Shown: positions 19,701 to 25,800 of the stretch, piece after piece
Layout: the number at the start of each line of letters is the position of its first letter
How positions within the stretch are numbered: the stretch's first letter is position 1
IMG/VR virus record: IMGVR_UViG_3300025127_000208
Location: 1-27,274 of that record
Strand: one strand, 5' to 3'
DNA: 27,274 nucleotides
Source of the DNA: a virus
Program-made: the position numbers and the translations under genes
The notes under the pieces: model-generated
Told to the model about the DNA's origin: nothing
Databases searched by the model: none
The model's input: only the letters and a program-made list of their open reading frames with translations

Positions 19701-20606
19701 TTATGCTCCTATTATTCTAAATCCACCAAAATGTGTTTCATGATTTGCACTTCCATCACCTGTAACACTAACACTTGAACCACCTTTATTATTATAATAA
19801 AATACCTCAAAATAATCGTCTGTATCAGAATCTACCATACAGTAAATTGAATTTGTATCATAAGATGTATTTGGTGTACCTGTGTGTGCAATAGCACTTC
19901 CATTCTTTCTAATTTGAAGAAAAGAACCAGTGTAACTAGTACTTGAGTTTGGTCTTAGCTGTGCATATAAAAAATATTTACCAGCAACTCCTGGTGTAAA
20001 TCTGTAATTAGATGAACTATCAAAAGCATTATCACTATCAAAAGTTTCACCATTAAAATTTATTTTTACATAAGTTACATTTGCACAATTTTGATTATTT
20101 GCTAAATATGCTTGAAAGGCTGGAGTATTAACACCACCAACACCAGATAAGAAATTTGACCTAGTCATTTTTCTTAACGCACTAGCAGAGTCATCATGAA
20201 TTATGATAGTATCAGCGTCAGCAGCAGAAGTTTCTGCAGTTTGTCCTGTGATTGCTGTTACATCTAGATGCTCATCAGATACAGCATCGTCAGCTATTTT
20301 AGCGGCTGTTACAGTATCATCTGAAGGTACACCCAGGTCGAGCACATTACCTAATATTTGAACGAAGTCGATAACGTCACCTGTCGCTAGATTACTAGCA
20401 AAGGTCATAGTAGAACCAGAGATAGTGAATGAACTACCTGGTTTTTGTAAAATACCATTTAAACTAACCAACATATGATTAGCTGATTCTGGTGCAACGT
20501 TAACACCCCCTACCTGTAGGGTGTAAGCTGCCTGTCCGTTTACGACTGATATCGCATCACAGACTTGAAAGTTTCCCACAGTGGGTGTTTTTCCTATATA
20601 GGGCAT
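19701..20606 (-). CDS. Tail fibre with C1q-like C-terminal domain
   Basis: This 301-residue protein begins MPYIGKTPTVGNFQVCDAIS, the fibre N-terminus also used by the 326-aa protein at 22588. The middle contains a repeated ADDAVSDEHLDV-type linker and an ILGNVLDLGVP hinge. The last 140 residues run NTPAFQAYLANNQ, then RFTPGVAGKYFLYAQL, and finish HFGGFRIIGA, which is the layout of C1q/TNF-like jelly-roll domains that trimerise and often bind ligands. It is probably a receptor-binding or fibre-tip protein. A strong AAGGAGG stands four bases before ATG 20606. Confidence 0.8.
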   Translation of the reverse strand: MPYIGKTPTVGNFQVCDAISVVNGQAAYTLQVGGVNVAPESANHMLVSLNGILQKPGSSFTISGSTMTFASNLATGDVIDFVQILGNVLDLGVPSDDTVTAAKIADDAVSDEHLDVTAITGQTAETSAADADTIIIHDDSASALRKMTRSNFLSGVGGVNTPAFQAYLANNQNCANVTYVKINFNGETFDSDNAFDSSSNYRFTPGVAGKYFLYAQLRPNSSTSYTGSFLQIRKNGSAIAHTGTPNTSYDTNSIYCMVDSDTDDYFEVFYYNNKGGSSVSVTGDGSANHETHFGGFRIIGA

Positions 20607-20614
20607 GTTCCTCC

Positions 20615-21271
20615 TTAATTAATTCCGTATAATGTTATTGTTCCAGCATCTATATTGCCTGTATTAAATTTAAATTGTACTGCATCTATCGCAGCTGTTA
20701 CATTACAATATCCTGCAACATATATATCAAAAGAAAAATCTGCATCAGTCATCTGTTGAGTTCTTGCTATAAAATGTTTTACAAATGTTGTAGAGGATGG
20801 ATTAAACAAATGTAGAAAACCACCCAAACAAGCATCATTTTCATTTGCTAACGATTGAGATAAATATTGAAAACCAGTTCCATTTGCTAAATCATAACTA
20901 GTATTATGAGCAAGTTGTGTATCTGAATTTCCCTCATCGTGTCTTGATTGGAAATAAGTTGTTGTTTTTGAAGCATCATAATCTGTGCTACCATCTCTAA
21001 AACCTACACTAAAAAATGCACCATCAGTGGCTGGGTGTATATTATTAAAATGAAATATATATTCTTTATAAGTATTGTCTAATACAACATTACTAGACCC
21101 ATCTACAAAACTTAATGTACCACTGGAACTAGCAGTAAGTTTTTTAATAAAAGTCATAGCACCACCTGCAGATCCAGTCTCGAATCCATTAGCACTGCTA
21201 TTAAATTTTAGTGCTTCATTAGCAGCAGGTGTAACATTTATACTATTAAATTTTAATTTATTAAGTGCCAT
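20615..21271 (-). CDS. Fibre-like paralogue, subtype 3, long N-terminus (block I)
   Basis: The 218-residue product has the long N-terminus MALNKLKFNSINVTPAANEA, then KFNSSANGFETG, followed by the subtype-3 marks MTFIKKLTASSSG, VVLDNTYKEYIFHFNNIHPA and the LYGIN end. These match the protein at 17510-18124. The middle loop (YDASKTTTYFQSRHDEG) is the most divergent part, which is where a receptor contact would be expected. Overlap with the preceding gene is TAATG. Confidence 0.72.
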   Translation of the reverse strand: MALNKLKFNSINVTPAANEALKFNSSANGFETGSAGGAMTFIKKLTASSSGTLSFVDGSSNVVLDNTYKEYIFHFNNIHPATDGAFFSVGFRDGSTDYDASKTTTYFQSRHDEGNSDTQLAHNTSYDLANGTGFQYLSQSLANENDACLGGFLHLFNPSSTTFVKHFIARTQQMTDADFSFDIYVAGYCNVTAAIDAVQFKFNTGNIDAGTITLYGIN

Positions 21272-21924
21272 TAGCTATCACTTATCCCATAGAGTTTTAT
21301 CGTACCTGAATCTATATTACCAGTGCTCATTGAAAATTGTATTGCATCAATAGCAGATGTGGTATTAAAATATCCAGCGGTATAACTATTAACAGATTGA
21401 GCATTAGAACCATTAGCAGTTGCTATATAATGTTTTACAAATGTGGTAGAAGACGGATTAAAAATATATAACTCTCCAGAACCACTACTATCATTGTCTG
21501 TTGCTAGTGTACCAATTAAGCCTTGTGTTCCTGTTCCTTGTGCAAGATCTTGATAAACATTATAAGACAGTGCAGTTGAACTATCATCTTCTTTGTTAAG
21601 AGCATAAAATGAACTTGATGTTTTTGCAACATTATAATTGCTACCAGTATCAATAGAACCATTAAAAGCTAATGTACTAGCAGCTGATGGGTGACAGTTA
21701 ATATATTTAAATAAATAAACAGGATATGTATTATCTAGAACAACATCTGAACTTCCATGCACAAATGACAATGTAGAACTAGAACTAGCAGTTAGAGTTT
21801 TAATTAATGTCATGGAACCAGGATTAATAGTAGAAAAACCATTAGCACTGGCATTAAATCCAAGTCCTTTACTTGCAGCTGATGTTACATCAAAACTATT
21901 AAAATTAAATTTTGTAAGTGCCAT
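21271..21924 (-). CDS. Fibre-like paralogue, subtype 2, long N-terminus (block I)
   Basis: The 217-residue product opens MALTKFNFNSFDVTSAASKG, then GFNASANGFSTINPG. Subtype-2 marks are MTLIKTLTASSSS, TYPVYLFKYINCHPS, SGELYIFNPSSTTF and the end YGISDS, matching 18124-18762. The domain has the shared FNPSSTTFVKHYIA and NTTSAIDAIQF elements. It is coupled to both neighbours by TAATG overlaps. Confidence 0.72.
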   Translation of the reverse strand: MALTKFNFNSFDVTSAASKGLGFNASANGFSTINPGSMTLIKTLTASSSSTLSFVHGSSDVVLDNTYPVYLFKYINCHPSAASTLAFNGSIDTGSNYNVAKTSSSFYALNKEDDSSTALSYNVYQDLAQGTGTQGLIGTLATDNDSSGSGELYIFNPSSTTFVKHYIATANGSNAQSVNSYTAGYFNTTSAIDAIQFSMSTGNIDSGTIKLYGISDS

Positions 21925-22577
21925 TATGTAACTCCATACATTTTTATTGTTCCTGAGTCTATGTTGCCTGATGAAAATTTAAACTGTATAGCATCAATAG
22001 CAGAAGTTGTATTAAAATACCCAGCTATATAATTAACAGTTACATTTGGATCAGATGTTGAATTAGTTGTTTGAGCATTAATCATAAAATGCTTTACAAA
22101 AGTTGTAGAACTAGGATTAAATAATCTAACAGTTGCAACTAAACAATCATCATTATTGTTAGCTGAAGAACCAGATGTAAAATTTTGAAATCCTGTTCCT
22201 TGAGCTATATCGCTTCCTGTATCATAACCAAATCCTGTACTACCATCATCTTCTTCATGGTATGCTTGAAAAAAAGAAGTTGTTTTTGTTACATTGTAAT
22301 TACTACCACTATCTGCACTTCCATTAAATTGAAAAGATACTGCATTGTTAGAAGGGTGAATATCTATAAACTTAAAAACATATTCTTTATAAGTAGAATC
22401 TATACCACTTGTAAAAGAAATTGCAGAACTACTACTAGCAGTCTGCTCTGATATTAATACCATAGCACCACCAACGTCTCCTGCCTCTAATCCATTATTA
22501 TTAGAATTAAATTTAACTACTTTACTAGCAGTTGGTGTTAAGTTTAAGCTATTGAAGTTAACCTTAGAGAGTGCCAT
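21924..22577 (-). CDS. Fibre-like paralogue, subtype 1, long N-terminus (block I)
   Basis: The 217-residue product opens MALSKVNFNSLNLTPTASKV, then KFNSNNNGLEAGDVGG. Subtype-1 marks are MVLISEQTASSSS, FTSGIDSTYKEYVFKF, SADSGSNYNVTKT and the end MYGVT, matching 18749-19360. It is the first of the triplet and carries the strong ribosome site of the group (AGGAG in a small hairpin loop, 22583-22587). Confidence 0.72.
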   Translation of the reverse strand: MALSKVNFNSLNLTPTASKVVKFNSNNNGLEAGDVGGAMVLISEQTASSSSAISFTSGIDSTYKEYVFKFIDIHPSNNAVSFQFNGSADSGSNYNVTKTTSFFQAYHEEDDGSTGFGYDTGSDIAQGTGFQNFTSGSSANNNDDCLVATVRLFNPSSTTFVKHFMINAQTTNSTSDPNVTVNYIAGYFNTTSAIDAIQFKFSSGNIDSGTIKMYGVT

Positions 22578-22592
22578 GGGTTACTCCTTAAC
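22578..22592 (-). promoter_or_regulatory. Ribosome site in the loop of a small hairpin
   Basis: On the minus strand GGTTA-AGGAG-TAACC lies at 22593-22579, two bases before ATG 22577. The five bases on each side pair (GGUUA with UAACC) and hold the Shine-Dalgarno AGGAG in the loop. The TAA stop of the preceding fibre gene is in the left arm. It could present or modulate the ribosome site of the first triplet gene. The stem is only five pairs, so the effect may be slight. Confidence 0.35.
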
Positions 22593-23568
22593 CTTTTAAT
22601 CCTATTAATGTAAATTCGCCTTCTTCAATATTTCCTGTGTGCATCGATATCCTAATACCATCATGTGCTTCAGGAGACGCATAAACACCACCACCTATTT
22701 GATTGTTGACTTGATCTTCTGTATTACCACTTCCATCTATTGCTTGTGATAATAATTGAGCAGTTGTATTTAAACTTGAATCTGACATATTATAAAAAGT
22801 CATTTCGGCATTTGATCTTTGGTCACTTGCATTTTGAGTTCCTCCTGTTCCCACTAATATATTAGTTGTAGAGTTAGTTCTTGAAGTTCCACCACTATAA
22901 TATGATCTAAAAACTTCTGCTAAATATCCTGATGTTCTAAAAGTGCCACTATTTGATACTCGCACAGCTAGAACAGCACCATTGGTGCTTGGTCGCCAAG
23001 TAAAAAGAACTTTATAGTATCTATAAGTTGAATCAATAACAACACCACCAGTGCCATGTACAAAATCAACACTTGAAGTTGCTGAAGTAACATTTGTATG
23101 TGCAATTTTAGTCCAATCTCCACCTTTAATGTAACTATAATCAACTCTTTTAAGAACACCTGCATCTGATATAAGTAATTCGTCTGTGTCTGCAGGTTCA
23201 GCTCCTAAAGCAGTTTGTGCTGAAATAACATCGGTATTTAATTTTGCACCTGTAATTGCATCATCAGAAATCATAGCGGATGTAATACTATTGGTTGCAG
23301 GATTTACAGTTTGTAATGCTCTACCTAGAAATACACAATACATTGTATCTGTCGAAGCCGTGGCCGCAGATAGTGTCAACGCTGTGCCTGTAGCAGTATA
23401 TGCTTTACCAGATCCAGGTTGTTGTCTTACATTATTAATAAATAATGCTATCTCATTTTCATTTGTTACTGCATGATTTAGAGTGTAGGAGGTAGTTGCA
23501 CTCGTAGAAAACTCCTGCGTAGCAAAAGAAGTAAATGATTCTGAAGGTTGATTTCCAATATATGGCAT
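22588..23568 (-). CDS. Tail fibre with N-terminal MPYIG module and a seventh copy of the fibre-like domain
   Basis: The 326-residue product begins MPYIGNQPSESFTSFATQEF and has an ALFINNVRQQPGS-type fibre body (residues 1-120) and an AEPADTDELLISDAGVL linker. Its C-terminal domain of about 170 residues starts WTKIAHTNVTSATSSVDF and ends TGNIEEGEFTLIGLKG. This domain parallels the six smaller paralogues (VDFVHGTGGVVIDSTYRYY against FVHGSSDVVLDNTYPVY). It is thus a fibre fused to the same domain the paralogues carry alone. Confidence 0.75.
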   Translation of the reverse strand: MPYIGNQPSESFTSFATQEFSTSATTSYTLNHAVTNENEIALFINNVRQQPGSGKAYTATGTALTLSAATASTDTMYCVFLGRALQTVNPATNSITSAMISDDAITGAKLNTDVISAQTALGAEPADTDELLISDAGVLKRVDYSYIKGGDWTKIAHTNVTSATSSVDFVHGTGGVVIDSTYRYYKVLFTWRPSTNGAVLAVRVSNSGTFRTSGYLAEVFRSYYSGGTSRTNSTTNILVGTGGTQNASDQRSNAEMTFYNMSDSSLNTTAQLLSQAIDGSGNTEDQVNNQIGGGVYASPEAHDGIRISMHTGNIEEGEFTLIGLKG

Positions 23569-23569
23569 C

Positions 23570-23935
23570 TTATGTGATCTCCATTATTGACAATGTGCCT
23601 GATAGTTTATCTGCAACTGAACAATCTATTTGAATTTTATCTCCAGCTTCAAGAACTACTTTACCACCAGATAATATTTCAAGCGAACTGCCTGTTGGTA
23701 TACTTACATCTTTAATTAAAAATGATGTACCATTTGCAACATTATTAGCACCACCTCTGCTTGATGTTGTACTAACAAGTTCTACCTCTGCAGTGACTGC
23801 AGTTGTATTTATGTTAGACAATACCAATCCAAGCACAACTGCTGTTGTACTAGATGCTACTGTATACATTACATATGGCGTTCCAGCTGAAGCAGGTTCT
23901 GCTGCAAAGGTTACTACCTTAAAAGTATTTGCCAT
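23570..23935 (-). CDS. 121-aa beta-rich virion protein
   Basis: This 121-residue protein begins MANTFKVVTFAAEPASAGTP and is made of alternating beta-strand stretches (YVMYTVASSTTAVVLGLVLS, then SLEILSGGKVVLEAGDKIQI) ending LSGTLSIMEIT. The composition and position before the fibre genes are typical of small virion or tail-decoration proteins in marine phages. It is the first gene downstream of the minus-strand promoter at 23961-23988 and has an AGGAGG site six bases before its start. Confidence 0.7.
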   Translation of the reverse strand: MANTFKVVTFAAEPASAGTPYVMYTVASSTTAVVLGLVLSNINTTAVTAEVELVSTTSSRGGANNVANGTSFLIKDVSIPTGSSLEILSGGKVVLEAGDKIQIDCSVADKLSGTLSIMEIT

Positions 23936-23960
23936 TTATTTCCTCCTATTTACTATATAT

Positions 23961-23988
23961 ATTATATCGTTAATTTTTTAAAAGTCAA
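23961..23988 (-). promoter_or_regulatory. Sigma-70-like promoter for the adsorption cassette
   Basis: On the minus strand TTGACT (23988-23983) is followed by 16 bases and a perfect TATAAT (23966-23961). The -35 and following bases TTGACTTTTA are identical to those of the early promoter at 236-245. It lies in the 59-base gap between the 601-aa fibre and the 121-aa gene and can start a separate transcript for the fibre cluster and genes beyond. No terminator is seen in the gap, so read-through from upstream is also expected. Confidence 0.8.
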
Positions 23989-23994
23989 TGATTA

Positions 23995-25800
23995 TTATCC
24001 TAAAGCTATAGCTAAAGCTGTAGGATCATCTGTACTAAATCCTGCACTAGATAGATAGGTTTTAACATCTGTTAATGCTACCTGTTTCATAGTACCATTA
24101 TCGTTTGTGACTACTCTATCAGCATCTACTAAAGTTGTAGAACTAGCTGATGTATCACCATCCATTATGTTTAATTCACTAGCCGTAGATGTAACACCAT
24201 CTAAAATGTTTAATTCATCTGTCGTAACTGTCGCACCATCTAATATCTCTAATTCTGCTTCAGATATACCTGCAGATCCAATAGTTACTGTTCCTGCAAA
24301 AGTTACATTAGCACCACTAAATGTCATAGCAGTTGTAGGTGTAGATCCTGATTTAATTACAAGTTCTCCACTAGAATTTGTTAAACTACCAAAAGTCGTA
24401 CCATCATCTTTAAGTGTGACATCTGCCCCACCTGCATCTAAAACTATATCTGTAGTTGCATCTAACGTAATAGTAGATCCTGAATCTATTTCTGTGATTA
24501 CAGGTGTAGTTAAAGTTTTATTAGTTAATGTAGCAGTTGAAGATGTTGATACTAATCTAGCATCTCCACCAGTGCTTGGTAGGGTTAAAACATTATTAGC
24601 ACTTTCTGAGTGTGGTGCAGCTACTATTTGCTGACCATGAGAATTATTTTCACAATTAAGCTGAAGAGTACCTTGATTAGTATTACCTTTAATAGTTACA
24701 TGCCCTGTACCATTTGGTGCTAATTCAATATCTGCATTTGATGTAGTAACAATATCTTGACCATTCATATCAAGATTACCACCTAATTGTGGTGTAGTGT
24801 CTTCAACTACATTTGATATCGCACCTGATGTAGCTAACCCTGCAACTACTGCTGATCTTGCAATCTTTTTAAGACCACCACCAGAAGTATCAACTGCTAA
24901 GAATACATCATCATTAGCAACTGTAGATATCTCTGATAATGAACCTACTGCTACAGAATTAAAATTTGTACCATCTGCAATTAATAAATTACCTGCAGTA
25001 TTAGTGCCCATGATAATATCATCGCCAGTTACTGTAAGATCTCCGCCAACAACTACATCACTATTAAATGTTGCTTTACCTGCTTCACTACCATCAATAG
25101 TTAAAAAAGTTGTATCTGATCCACCATCAGTTCCTTTTAAAATAATATCTGTATCACTACCCTGTGCATCTATTGTAATATTACCTGCACTAGTTTCTAA
25201 ACTAATAGCTGCATCACCTGTAGAAATATCATCTGCTGCTATAGCTGCTGCTGTAACACCAGTTTGAAAATATGTTTTAAATGTAGCGGCACTTGTAACT
25301 CGCATAGTACCACCATCATTATGTATAATACCATCGCCATCAACTACTGCTGTAGTTCCAACTGTAGCACCACCATCTATTAGATTAATCTCTGCACCTG
25401 TAGCTGTAATAGCTGTACCATCTAAACTTAGTGTGTCTATATTAGCTGTGCCATCTATAAATAAATCTTTAAACTCAAGAGAGGAAGTTCCTAAGTCTAT
25501 ATCATTATCTGTTACAGGTACGATAGCACCATCTTGTATTTTAACTTGCTCTACTGCAGCGGAAGATACTTCTACATAAAATTCTAAATGATTATTAGTT
25601 GTGTCTACTAATATTTTATTATTACTATCAGCATCTCTAAGAGTGCTAATAGGTCCACCTTCACCCGCAGTACCATCATGCGAGTGCCCTGTAGTTGCGT
25701 GAAATGCAGCCAATACTTGGTTAAACTCATCATTAGAATGAGCTGCAAGTATAGTATCACCTGTAGTGAAACTTGACTGTCGTGCTGAATAACCTGCCAT
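23995..25800 (-). CDS. Repeat-bearing tail fibre protein
   Basis: The 601-residue product begins MAGYSARQSSFTTGDTILAA and has a histidine motif TGHSHDGTAGEGG (38-49), a feature of marine phage fibre N-termini. The body is a Thr/Asp/Gly-rich, beta-repetitive fibre. Near the end three adjacent ELxILDG repeats of about 13 residues occur (about 525-555). A module of about 40 residues, E(I/L)N..DG..T....VD.D...ND.GTM....KTY, occurs twice, at about 137-177 and 542-582. No enzymatic or lectin domain is visible. The stop is just before the promoter at 23988. Confidence 0.75.
   Translation of the reverse strand: MAGYSARQSSFTTGDTILAAHSNDEFNQVLAAFHATTGHSHDGTAGEGGPISTLRDADSNNKILVDTTNNHLEFYVEVSSAAVEQVKIQDGAIVPVTDNDIDLGTSSLEFKDLFIDGTANIDTLSLDGTAITATGAEINLIDGGATVGTTAVVDGDGIIHNDGGTMRVTSAATFKTYFQTGVTAAAIAADDISTGDAAISLETSAGNITIDAQGSDTDIILKGTDGGSDTTFLTIDGSEAGKATFNSDVVVGGDLTVTGDDIIMGTNTAGNLLIADGTNFNSVAVGSLSEISTVANDDVFLAVDTSGGGLKKIARSAVVAGLATSGAISNVVEDTTPQLGGNLDMNGQDIVTTSNADIELAPNGTGHVTIKGNTNQGTLQLNCENNSHGQQIVAAPHSESANNVLTLPSTGGDARLVSTSSTATLTNKTLTTPVITEIDSGSTITLDATTDIVLDAGGADVTLKDDGTTFGSLTNSSGELVIKSGSTPTTAMTFSGANVTFAGTVTIGSAGISEAELEILDGATVTTDELNILDGVTSTASELNIMDGDTSASSTTLVDADRVVTNDNGTMKQVALTDVKTYLSSAGFSTDDPTALAIALG
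24055..24230 (-). repeat. Tandem ELNILDG repeats in the fibre gene
   Basis: Coding repeats for three consecutive copies of about 13 residues around ELxILDGxT in the last fifth of the 601-aa fibre, ending in the second copy of the VNDNGTM module. Similar short repeats form beta-spiral or trimeric shafts in other fibres, and they are common sites of length change by recombination. Confidence 0.6.

Larger units (their letters stand above)
20615..22577 (-). repeat. Block I of a duplicated three-gene fibre cassette
   Basis: Three tandem paralogues in transcription order subtype 1 (21924-22577), 2 (21271-21924), 3 (20615-21271), all with a long N-terminus of the form MALxKxxFNSxxxTxxA...FNxxxNG. 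It mirrors block II at 17510-19360. The two blocks are separated by the C1q-like fibre and the 111-aa chaperone-like gene. Confidence 0.68.

Noticed and set aside
17510-23568. Diversity-generating retroelement acting on the fibre paralogues
   Set aside because: No reverse transcriptase, accessory gene or template repeat is present in the window, and the C-termini do not look like the C-type-lectin targets of known elements. Divergence is spread over the domain rather than limited to adenine-derived sites.
24107-25267. Long plus-strand open frames opposite the 601-aa fibre and other tail genes
   Set aside because: They mirror the Thr/Ala/Gly-rich codon pattern of the minus-strand genes, lack ribosome sites and encode featureless Val/Ser/Pro-rich sequence. 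Treated as antisense shadows.
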